Both the position numbers and the translations under genes were made by a program. The notes beneath the pieces are model-generated. The model saw nothing but the letters and a program-made list of their open reading frames with translations, had not been told where the DNA came from and searched no databases. A DNA stretch of 22,955 nucleotides, from the NCBI GenBank assembly GCA_017881985.1, contig JADGQH010000015.1, positions 1 through 22,955 of the forward strand, written 5' to 3'. The stretch comes from Chloroflexota bacterium. Lineage in GTDB: Bacteria; Chloroflexota; Limnocylindria; Limnocylindrales; CSP1-4. This document shows positions 1 to 6,688 of this stretch, one piece after another. The stretch's first letter is position 1. Each line of letters starts with the position of its first letter.

Positions 1-55
1 CTCGGATGGCGTCCCGGCGGGACCGGGATGCCGACGAACGAATCCATGCGGGTGT

Positions 56-84
56 TTCCGAATGGTTTCGACTTGGCATAGAAT
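56..84 (+). promoter_or_regulatory. candidate promoter for the aldolase gene
   Basis: A TAGAAT box at 79-84 (five of six matches to TATAAT) has a weak -35-like TTCCGA at 56-61, 17 bases upstream. Transcription would begin near 91, giving a leader of about 44 bases before the ATG at 135. A short inverted repeat, CGAA/TTCG at 59-70, lies inside the promoter. The -35 box is poor, so this is tentative; the aldolase could instead be read through from a gene left of the window. Confidence 0.3.
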
Positions 85-134
85 ACACGCCCAAAGACGA
101 AGCCTCAAGCAGCACGCGAGAATCGAGGTGGCGC

Positions 135-959
135 ATGCCAGCCAGGGAGCCGTTCCCCGAGCTCAGCGAGATCCTGGCCTCCATCGGCGAGGCCGGCAGC
201 CGGATCGCGGCGATCGGCGCCAGCGAGGGTGGCGCCGGCAACATCTCGGTGTGCGTCGGATGGCCCATTGAGGTCCGTCGCCAGTTCCCGGTCGCCCGGG
301 AGATCGAGCTTCCCCTTGCCGCACCCCATCTCGGCGGCTGGCGGATCATCGTTACCGGGTCCGGCCGGCGGCTGCGTGACATCGCGAGCGACCCGGCCGC
401 GAACCTCGGCGTCGTCCTGGTCCACGCGGACGGCGCGACCGGGACGCTCTTCACGTCGCCCCGCTGCCTCTTCGACGGTCTGACCAGCGAGTGGAACTCG
501 CACCTGGGTGTCCACGACGACACGATCGGGCGGGCCGACACGAACTTCCACGCCGTCATGCACGCTCAGCCGCCGCACCTCGTCTACCTGAGCCACGTGC
601 CCGAGTACCGGGACGAGGCGTACTTCAACCGGCGCCTCCTGCGCTGGGAGCCCGAGACGATCGTCAACCTTCCACAGGGGGTCGGCGTGCTCCCCTTCAT
701 GGTGCCCGGCTCGGCCGACCTCATGGCCGCGAACGTCGCCGGTCTGCGCACGCACCGCGTCGTCCTGTGGGGCAAGCACGGGGTGATGGCCCGATCCGAC
801 ATCTCGATCACGCGCGCCGCCGACCGCATCGAGTACGCGGAGACGGCCGCGCGCTACGAGTACATGGATCTGCTTGCCGGACAGCGGGCGGAGGGCCTGA
901 GCGTGGAGGAGATGCGCGCGGTGGTCGCCGCCTTCGACGTCAAGACCTCCGTCGTCTGA
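135..959 (+). CDS. rhaD: rhamnulose-1-phosphate aldolase-type class II aldolase
   Basis: Cytosolic zinc-dependent aldolase predicted to cleave a 1-phosphorylated 6-deoxyketose to dihydroxyacetone phosphate and L-lactaldehyde. The frame is open from position 6, but the ATG at 135 follows a GAGGTGG ribosome-binding site and gives 274 residues, exactly the length I recall for E. coli RhaD. Family blocks seen include IIVTGSGRRLRD (71-82), DPAANLGVV (86-94), TSE with the catalytic Glu119, GVGVLPFMVPG (182-192) and LWGKHGV (211-217). Zinc ligands by alignment are His143 and His215. The second ligand position of the E. coli HCH motif is Gln145 here, within HAQPPH; His148 could substitute. It sits next to fucose-type enzymes (FucU, FucI), so the true substrate may be L-fuculose-1-phosphate or another ketose-1-phosphate rather than rhamnulose-1-phosphate. 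Family call is secure, substrate is not. Confidence 0.85.
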   Translation: MPAREPFPELSEILASIGEAGSRIAAIGASEGGAGNISVCVGWPIEVRRQFPVAREIELPLAAPHLGGWRIIVTGSGRRLRDIASDPAANLGVVLVHADGATGTLFTSPRCLFDGLTSEWNSHLGVHDDTIGRADTNFHAVMHAQPPHLVYLSHVPEYRDEAYFNRRLLRWEPETIVNLPQGVGVLPFMVPGSADLMAANVAGLRTHRVVLWGKHGVMARSDISITRAADRIEYAETAARYEYMDLLAGQRAEGLSVEEMRAVVAAFDVKTSVV

Positions 960-1011
960 AAACGGTCCCGAACGGCCCCTTCTGGGGTGTCGAAATGCCC
1001 CCGCGGGGCTA

Positions 1012-1042
1012 TTGACACGTGCGCTAGTCTGCAATGTGTTAT
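1012..1042 (+). promoter_or_regulatory. promoter of the sugar importer operon
   Basis: A perfect TTGACA -35 box lies at 1012-1017. The -10 is less clear: TGTTAT at 1037-1042 matches four of six positions with 19-base spacing, and TGTGTT at 1035-1040 has 17-base spacing. Both overlap the first operator palindrome, the usual arrangement for repression by a LacI-family protein. The leader to the ATG at 1159 would be about 110 bases. Confidence 0.55.
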
Positions 1043-1062
1043 CGATAACGGATATCGGTAAC
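1038..1062. promoter_or_regulatory. paired LacI-family operators upstream of the importer
   Basis: GTTATCGATAAC at 1038-1049 is a perfect 12-base palindrome centred on CG, the hallmark of LacI-family operators. A second imperfect one, GATATCGGTAAC at 1051-1062, also centred on CG, follows with centres 13 bases apart. The outer GTGTTA (1036-1041) and TAACAC (1059-1064) are themselves inverted repeats, so the whole block is symmetrical. The likely ligand protein is the LacI regulator encoded at 4958-6034 in the same transcription unit. Confidence 0.7.
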
Positions 1063-1158
1063 ACCAGCGGCGTCGAGCAGCCTGCGCGTCCCCCGCGGAT
1101 CCGACGTCCGGTCGTGGACCTGCCCAACCCGTCCGCGCGACCGCAGGGAGAATCCGCG

Positions 1159-2667
1159 ATGTCCGAGCTCCTGGTCGAGATGACCGGCATCAGCAAGAGC
1201 TTTCCGGGCGTGCTTGCGCTCGAGGATGCCCGCTTCGACCTCCTTCCCGGTGAGGTGCACGCACTCGTTGGCGAGAACGGCGCGGGCAAGTCGACGCTCA
1301 TGAAGATCCTGGCCGGCATCTACAAGCGAGATGCGGGCTCGATCCAGATCAAAGGGCGCGATGAGGAGGTCCCGAGCCCGCACGCGGCACAGTCCCTGGG
1401 GATCAGCATCATCCACCAGGAACTGAACCTCATGTACCACCTCACGGTGGCCCAGAACATCTTCATCGGCCGCGAGCCACGCCGCGGGTTCCTCCTCGAC
1501 GAACGGGCGCTGAATGCCAAGGCACAGCAGCTCTTCGACGATCTCCATCTGAACCTCGACCCCCGGACGCGGGTTGGCTCCCTGGCAGTCGCGCAGCAGC
1601 AGATGGTCGAGATCGCGAAGGCGCTCAGCTACAACTCGGCCGTGCTGATCATGGACGAGCCGACGGCCGCCCTGACCGATACGGAGATCGAGGAGCTGTT
1701 CCGGATCATCCGCCACCTTCGCGACCAGGGGAAGGGCATCGTCCACATCTCCCACCGCCTGGAAGAGCTCAAGCAGATCTCGAACCGGATCACGGTCATG
1801 CGCGATGGGCGCTACATCGCGACCGTCAACACGGCCGAAGCCGAGATCCAGCAGATCATCAGCATGATGGTCGGCCGTACCGTCTTCGAGGCGACGCCCG
1901 AGCTTCCCGAGAAGCGCGACCCGACCGTCGTGCTCGAGGTCAAGGGCCTCAATCGCGGTCGCCAGGTCCAGGACATCAGCTTCCAGCTCCACCGGGGTGA
2001 GATCCTGGGAATTGCCGGCCTCGTGGGCGCCGGCCGCACCGAGGTCATGCGTGCCATCTTCGCCGCCGACCGACCGGAGTCCGGCGAGATCACGATCAAC
2101 GGCAAGCCGGCCGCGATCCGCTCACCCAGCGACGCGGTCCGCCATGGGATCGCGTACCTGTCCGAGGATCGCAAGCGCTACGGCCTGGCGCTCGGCATGG
2201 ACGTCGAGGTCAACACCGTCCTCGCATCGCTCCGCCGCTTCGCGAACTCGTTCGGCTGGATCAGGACCGGCGCCACGCGGAAGACCGCCCTGGAGCACGT
2301 CCAGGCCCTCGCGATCAAGACGCCGGGGATCGCCCAGCGAGTGAAGAACCTCTCCGGCGGCAACCAGCAGAAGGTCGTCCTGGCCAAGTGGCTGACCGCC
2401 GACACGGACGTCCTCATCTTCGACGAGCCGACCCGAGGAATCGACGTCGGCGCGAAGAGCGAGATCTATCGCCTTCTCAACGACCTGGCCAAGCAGGGCA
2501 AGTCAATCATCATGATCTCGTCCGAGCTGCCCGAGGTGCTCCGGATGAGTCACCGCATCCTCGTCATGTGCGAGGGACGCATCACGGGTGAGCTCTCGGC
2601 CGCCGAGGCGACCCAGGAACGGATCATGACGCTCGCCACCCAGCGCGAGTCGGTGGCGGCCGCGTGA
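1159..2667 (+). CDS. ribose-family sugar ABC transporter, ATP-binding protein (two ABC domains)
   Basis: RbsA/XylG/AraG-type ATPase energising sugar import at the inner face of the membrane. The ATG at 1159 follows GGGAG with good spacing and gives 502 residues, the normal length for a fused double-ABC subunit. The first domain has Walker A GENGAGKST (from residue 38), a signature read as LAVAQQQ instead of the usual LSxGQ, and Walker B LIMDEPTAAL. The second has the degenerate Walker A GLVGAGRTE (from 287) typical of this family, an intact LSGGNQQ signature (398) and Walker B LIFDEPTRGID. It begins the transcript controlled by the paired operators and is followed 41 bases later by its permease. 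Sugar specificity cannot be read from this subunit; neighbours suggest L-fucose or a related sugar. Confidence 0.93.
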   Translation: MSELLVEMTGISKSFPGVLALEDARFDLLPGEVHALVGENGAGKSTLMKILAGIYKRDAGSIQIKGRDEEVPSPHAAQSLGISIIHQELNLMYHLTVAQNIFIGREPRRGFLLDERALNAKAQQLFDDLHLNLDPRTRVGSLAVAQQQMVEIAKALSYNSAVLIMDEPTAALTDTEIEELFRIIRHLRDQGKGIVHISHRLEELKQISNRITVMRDGRYIATVNTAEAEIQQIISMMVGRTVFEATPELPEKRDPTVVLEVKGLNRGRQVQDISFQLHRGEILGIAGLVGAGRTEVMRAIFAADRPESGEITINGKPAAIRSPSDAVRHGIAYLSEDRKRYGLALGMDVEVNTVLASLRRFANSFGWIRTGATRKTALEHVQALAIKTPGIAQRVKNLSGGNQQKVVLAKWLTADTDVLIFDEPTRGIDVGAKSEIYRLLNDLAKQGKSIIMISSELPEVLRMSHRILVMCEGRITGELSAAEATQERIMTLATQRESVAAA

Positions 2668-2708
2668 GCGCCCTCCCCCCAACCGGTCAGCCACGAGGTA
2701 GGGAACCG

Positions 2709-3695
2709 ATGCAGACGACCACCCTTCTGGCCCGCTCGCGCGTCCAGTCGATCCTGCGGGGCGACTCGATCCAGCGCCTGCTCGCCCTGGGCGCCCTCCT
2801 CCTCCTCCTCGCATTCTTCTCGGCCGTCGTCCCGCATTTCGCGAGCACCAACAACTACATCGACATCCTGACGGCGACCGCGGTCAACGGCGTGCTCGCA
2901 ACCGGCGTGACGTTCGTGATCATCACCGGCGGCATCGATCTCTCGGTCGGCACCGGGATGACCTTCACGTCGGTCGTGATGGGCATCGTGGCCGTCAACC
3001 TCGGGCTGCCGCTCCCGCTCGGCCTGCTCGCCGCCCTGGCGGCGGGCGCCCTGGTCGGGTCCATCAACGGCGCGCTCATCGCGAAAGCCAAGCTGCCGCC
3101 GTTCATCGCCACCCTGGGCATGCTCTACGTGACGCTCGGCATGGCCCAAGTGATCTCGGACGTCCACCCGATCTACTTCGACCAGCAGCCCGCGTTCCAG
3201 GGCTTCTTCATGTCCAAGCCGATCGTCGGCATCCCCAACATCGTCTGGGTGATGCTGGGCGGCGCGGCCATCGCCTGGATCCTCCTCAACAAGACGATCC
3301 TCGGCAGGTACACCTTCGCCCTCGGCTCCAACGAGGAGGCGACGCGGCTCTCGGGCGTCAACGTCGACCGCTGGAAGATCATCATCTACGCCGTTGACGG
3401 CCTGTTCATCGGCCTGGCCGGTATCGTCATCGCCTCGCGCATGAACTCGGCCCAGCCGGGACTTGGCATGGGCTACGAGCTCGACGCGATCGCGGCTGCA
3501 GTCATCGGCGGCACCTCCCTCTCCGGGGGCGAGGGAAGCGTCGTCGGCACGATCATCGGTGCATTCCTCATCAGCACGCTCCGCATCGGCCTCTCGGTGG
3601 CCGGTATCCCCGACCAGTGGAAGTCGGTGATCACGGGCCTCGTGGTCATCGGCGCCGTCTGGCTCGACATCCTGCGCCGGCGCAGTCGCGCCTGA
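2709..3695 (+). CDS. ribose-family sugar ABC transporter, permease
   Basis: RbsC-like integral membrane subunit forming the translocation path with the preceding ATPase. The frame is open from a GTG at 2664 overlapping the ATPase stop, but the ATG at 2709 has a GAGG-containing site upstream (2694-2698) and gives 328 residues, close to the 321 of E. coli RbsC. After a short cytosolic N-terminus come many hydrophobic segments. The family motif GGIDLSVG (around residues 78-85) and the late block AVIGGTSLSGGEGSVVG are present. The protein ends in an Arg-rich cytosolic tail. Only one permease gene is present, so it presumably works as a homodimer. The substrate is inferred from the neighbouring fucose-type enzymes. 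Confidence 0.93.
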   Translation: MQTTTLLARSRVQSILRGDSIQRLLALGALLLLLAFFSAVVPHFASTNNYIDILTATAVNGVLATGVTFVIITGGIDLSVGTGMTFTSVVMGIVAVNLGLPLPLGLLAALAAGALVGSINGALIAKAKLPPFIATLGMLYVTLGMAQVISDVHPIYFDQQPAFQGFFMSKPIVGIPNIVWVMLGGAAIAWILLNKTILGRYTFALGSNEEATRLSGVNVDRWKIIIYAVDGLFIGLAGIVIASRMNSAQPGLGMGYELDAIAAAVIGGTSLSGGEGSVVGTIIGAFLISTLRIGLSVAGIPDQWKSVITGLVVIGAVWLDILRRRSRA

Positions 3696-3732
3696 GGGGC
3701 ACCTGCCCTTCACCTCACTTCGGGCCCAACAA

Positions 3733-3749
3733 CGGCCGCGCTGCGGCCG
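3733..3749 (+). other. strong hairpin between permease and binding-protein genes
   Basis: CGGCCGC (3733-3739) and GCGGCCG (3743-3749) form a perfect 7-bp stem with a three-base loop, 38 bases after the permease stop and 42 before the binding-protein start. There is no T-run. Such intercistronic hairpins often set the higher expression of the binding-protein segment; that role is inferred. Confidence 0.5.
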
Positions 3750-3790
3750 GAATCGGGAATAGCGGTTCAGCAACGAACACGGAGGAGTTC

Positions 3791-4846
3791 ATGAAGCTCA
3801 CGCGCATCACCAGCCTCGCGGCTGGCACGATGACCCTGGCCCTGGTGGTCAGCGCCTGCTCCGGCAGCGCCACGACAGCGCCGGCGGCGAGCGCCGCTGC
3901 GGCATCGGCGCAGGCCTCGTCGGCCGGCGGAGCGGCCTCTGCGTACGTCCCGCCCACGGACGCCGGTGCGGCCAAGGGCAAGACGATCGCCATCATCTCG
4001 AAGGGCGAGCAGCACCAGTTCTGGCAGGCCGTCAAGAAGGGCGCCCTCGATGAGGCCGCCAAGCTCGGCGTCACTGCCACGTATCAGGGCCCGGCGACGG
4101 AGTCCGAGGTGGACAAGCAGCTCACCATGCTGCAGACCGCTCTCAGCAACAACCCGGCGGCCGTCTGCTTCGCGGCCCTCGACAGCAAGGCCGCCGGCGC
4201 CCTCCTGGCGCAGGCCCAGGCTTCCAAGATCCCCGTCGTCGGCTTCGACTCCGGCGTCGACAGCACCATCCCGGTGACGACCGTCGCTACCGACAACACC
4301 GCGGCCGCTGCCGTGGCTGCCGACCACATGGCCAGCCTCATCGGCAACGCGGGCACGGTCGGCGTCATCGTCCACGACCAGACCAGCCAGACCGGCATCA
4401 CCCGGCGTGACGGGTTCCTCGCCCAGATGGCGGCGAAGTACCCGAACATCAAGGTCCTCCCGCCGCAGTACGGCGCGGGGGACGCGGTCAAGTCCGCCGA
4501 CATCGCGAAGGCGATGATGACGGCCAACCCTGACCTCAAGGGCTTCTTCGGAGCGAACGAGGGCTCCATCAAGGGCGTCCTCAACGCACTCAAGGAGACC
4601 GGCAACGAAGGCAAGATCGTGGCCATCGGCTACGACTCCGGCCAGCAGCAGATCGACGCGATCACCAGCGGCGTCGAGGCCGGCGCCATCACCCAGAACC
4701 CGATCGGCATCGGTTCCAAGTGCGTCGACGCCGCGGTCGACGCGATCAACGGCAAGGCCTTGCCGCAGAAGATCGACACCGGCTTCTCCTGGTTCGACAA
4801 GACCAACATCAACAACCCGGAGATCCAGGCCGTCCTCTACAAGTAG
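3791..4846 (+). CDS. sugar ABC transporter substrate-binding lipoprotein (RbsB/periplasmic-binding type 1)
   Basis: Exported lipoprotein that captures the sugar for the importer. The ATG at 3791 follows a strong GGAGGAG site and gives 351 residues. The N-terminus is a lipoprotein signal: positive MKLTR, a hydrophobic stretch, then LVVSAC with the acylated cysteine at residue 23. Residues 24 to about 60 are an Ala/Ser/Thr/Pro-poor-complexity linker of the kind common in Chloroflexota and Actinobacteria lipoproteins. The mature part carries type 1 periplasmic-binding features: IAIISKGEQHQFWQAVKKGA near the start of the fold, the hinge-region VVGFDSGVD, and GFFGANEG and IVAIGYDSG in the second lobe. 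It is the third gene of the importer operon. The ligand is not proven; L-fucose or a relative is the contextual guess. Confidence 0.9.
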   Translation: MKLTRITSLAAGTMTLALVVSACSGSATTAPAASAAAASAQASSAGGAASAYVPPTDAGAAKGKTIAIISKGEQHQFWQAVKKGALDEAAKLGVTATYQGPATESEVDKQLTMLQTALSNNPAAVCFAALDSKAAGALLAQAQASKIPVVGFDSGVDSTIPVTTVATDNTAAAAVAADHMASLIGNAGTVGVIVHDQTSQTGITRRDGFLAQMAAKYPNIKVLPPQYGAGDAVKSADIAKAMMTANPDLKGFFGANEGSIKGVLNALKETGNEGKIVAIGYDSGQQQIDAITSGVEAGAITQNPIGIGSKCVDAAVDAINGKALPQKIDTGFSWFDKTNINNPEIQAVLYK

Positions 4847-4868
4847 GCCCCTCGCCTGGCCCGCCACC

Positions 4869-4902
4869 ACTGGGGCTGTCCGCAGAGCGGGCAGCCCCCA
4901 GT
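4869..4902 (+). terminator. GC-rich hairpin after the binding-protein gene
   Basis: ACTGGGGCTG (4869-4878) pairs with CAGCCCCCAGT (4892-4902) with one bulged base, and inner TCCG/CGGG extend the stem. It lies 23 bases after the stop codon and 56 before the LacI start. No T-run follows, so it is better viewed as a partial terminator or mRNA-stability hairpin lowering read-through into the regulator. Confidence 0.55.
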
Positions 4903-4957
4903 CTCACCGTGGGCCGTTCACGGGAACCCCTGACCGAAGTCATGCGGGGATCACCGG

Positions 4958-6034
4958 ATGAGCACCATCAACGATGTCGCGAAGCTGGCGGGCGTCTCCG
5001 CCATGACGGTCTCGCGCGTCATCAACAACTCCGGCTACATCGGCCGGGAAACCCGGTCGCGCGTTGAGGCCGCGATCGCGGAGCTGGCCTATGTCCCGAA
5101 CGCGGTCGGGCGACAGCTGCGGTCGAAGCGGACCAAGATGCTGGCGCTGGTCCTCTCGGACATCATGAATCCGTTCTTCACGACCATCGCCCGCGGCGTC
5201 GAGGACGTGGCCCGGGCGCAGGGCTTCTCCGTCATGTTCTGCAACACGGACGAGTCGGAGGCCGAAGAGGCCCGGTACCTGCTGATGCTGGTCCAGCGCC
5301 AGGTGGACGGCGTGCTGCTCGTTCCCGCGAGCACGAGCGGGAAGTCGCTGCGCCTGCTGTCGTCGCACCACATGCCGGTCGTTGTCATCGACCGCCGCAT
5401 CCAGTCCCGCCAGATCGATAGCGTTCGATCCGACTCGGAGGCAGGGGCCTACACGCTCACGCAGCACCTCATCGGTCTCGGACACCGCCGCATTGCCGTG
5501 CTGACCGGTCGTCGGAGCGTCTCCACCTCGATCGACCGCGTCGCAGGCTACTGCCGGGCTATGCTCGACGCCGGGATCGAGCTGGACGACAACCTGGTCC
5601 GCTACGGCGAGTACAACTACGGCGAGTACAACCAGGTGGACGGAAACCGGATGGCGCGGGAGGTCCTGGCTGCCGATCCGCGGCCGACCGCGATCTTCGC
5701 CGCGAACAACTTCATCGCGTTCGGCGCGATGCGATCGCTCCGTGACGCGGGTTTCCGGGTGCCGGAGGACGTGTCGATCGTGGCGTTCGACGACCTGCCC
5801 GTCGCCTGGCTGTCCGATCCGTTCATGACGGTCGTGGACCAGCCCGCATACGAGATCGGGCGACGCGCAGCCGAGCTGCTGCTGTCGCGACTCGACGGCA
5901 CGATCTCGGGCCCGGGTCGCGAGGTGGTCCTGCCGAGCGAGCTGATCGTTCGCCGCTCGAGTGGTGCGCCGGCTGGGCAGTCCGTCATGAACCCGGGATC
6001 GACGGCAGAAGCCGTTTCGCTGTCCCTTGCGTAG
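4958..6034 (+). CDS. LacI-family transcriptional regulator of the importer/fucose locus
   Basis: DNA-binding repressor of 358 residues. The ATG at 4958 follows GGGGA. The N-terminal helix-turn-helix (TINDVAKLAGVSAMTVSRV, residues 3-21) and hinge helix (PNAVGRQLRSKRT) are intact; the rest is a periplasmic-binding-type sugar sensor with NPFFTTIARGVED and IVAFDDLP blocks. The recognition-helix residues are Ala-Met before TVSRV. It is encoded inside the unit it probably controls through the paired operators at 1038-1062. An in-frame tandem duplication of 15 bases (5603-5617 and 5618-5632) repeats the five residues YGEYN in the sensor domain; the paralogue at 12722-13801 has only one copy of the aligned segment. 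The inducer is unknown, but the locus suggests L-fucose or a derivative. Confidence 0.92.
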   Translation: MSTINDVAKLAGVSAMTVSRVINNSGYIGRETRSRVEAAIAELAYVPNAVGRQLRSKRTKMLALVLSDIMNPFFTTIARGVEDVARAQGFSVMFCNTDESEAEEARYLLMLVQRQVDGVLLVPASTSGKSLRLLSSHHMPVVVIDRRIQSRQIDSVRSDSEAGAYTLTQHLIGLGHRRIAVLTGRRSVSTSIDRVAGYCRAMLDAGIELDDNLVRYGEYNYGEYNQVDGNRMAREVLAADPRPTAIFAANNFIAFGAMRSLRDAGFRVPEDVSIVAFDDLPVAWLSDPFMTVVDQPAYEIGRRAAELLLSRLDGTISGPGREVVLPSELIVRRSSGAPAGQSVMNPGSTAEAVSLSLA

Positions 6035-6059
6035 ACGCCCTGGGATCCCTGCGCGGCAG

Positions 6060-6074
6060 CGTGGCCCGGCCACG
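6060..6074 (+). other. inverted repeat after the LacI gene
   Basis: CGTGGCC (6060-6066) and GGCCACG (6068-6074) are perfect 7-base arms around one central base, 26 bases after the regulator stop and 119 before FucU. The 159-base gap holds no clear -35/-10 pair or CG-centred operator. The repeat may be a partial terminator or a protein-binding site; too short a loop for a simple hairpin unless the inner pairs open. Confidence 0.3.
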
Positions 6075-6193
6075 AGCGGAGTGACGGCCCCGGGGGCTGC
6101 GCTCGACGGCGGCCACGATCTCGCGGTGATCTCCCGCTGCGCCCCGTACACAGACGCCCCCGCCTCGCCAGCCCGCCACAGCAGGAGTGCACG

Positions 6194-6613
6194 ATGCTGA
6201 AGACCGAATTGCTCCACCCGGAGATCCTCCAGGCGCTCGGCGAGGCTGGCCATGGCGCCCAGGTCCTGATCGCGGACGGCAACTACCCGCTGCTCACCCG
6301 CTCGAGCGCGGGCGCCCACCGGGTCCACCTCAACCTCGCACCGGGCCTGGTGACCGTGACCGACGTCCTGGGCGTCCTGATCGGCGCGATTCCCATCGAG
6401 GCCGCCCACGTAATGGGTCCCGACACGGATGAGGAGCCCGGCATCTTCGCCGACTTCCGGAGGATGCTGCCCGAGACCCCACTCCAGCGGCTCGGGCGCT
6501 TCGCGTTCTACGACATGGCCCGGAGCCCCGACCTCGCGCTCGCGATCTCGACCGGGGAGCAGCGCATCTACGCCAACATCCTGCTGACCATCGGCGTGGT
6601 CATGCCCGAGTAG
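6194..6613 (+). CDS. fucU: L-fucose mutarotase (FucU/RbsD family)
   Basis: Small cytosolic enzyme interconverting alpha and beta anomers of the imported sugar so the isomerase receives its preferred form. The ATG at 6194 follows AGGAG and gives 139 residues, one short of E. coli FucU. It starts MLKTELLHPEILQALGEAGHG, with the family's catalytic-region His in GHG, and ends with RFAFYDMA followed by GEQRIYANILLTIGV, which matches the FucU pattern (RFAFYERA, GERAKYGNILLKKGV) better than RbsD. It precedes FucI by 75 bases in the same direction, supporting a shared role in L-fucose use. RbsD-type ribopyranase activity on other sugars is a possible alternative. Confidence 0.88.
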   Translation: MLKTELLHPEILQALGEAGHGAQVLIADGNYPLLTRSSAGAHRVHLNLAPGLVTVTDVLGVLIGAIPIEAAHVMGPDTDEEPGIFADFRRMLPETPLQRLGRFAFYDMARSPDLALAISTGEQRIYANILLTIGVVMPE

Positions 6614-6688
6614 GCACCCAACGAGGCACTCCCGCGCGGACCCGCCTGAACGGTCGGAGCGCCCGCCTCACGACAGGAGACGAATCCC

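Noticed and set aside
6..134. N-terminal extension of the aldolase from position 6
   Set aside because: The ATG at 135 has a better ribosome-binding site, restores the family length, and a candidate promoter lies inside the extension.
2664..2708. GTG start of the permease overlapping the ATPase stop
   Set aside because: The ATG at 2709 has a good ribosome-binding site and gives the usual family length; the extra 15 residues have no family counterpart.
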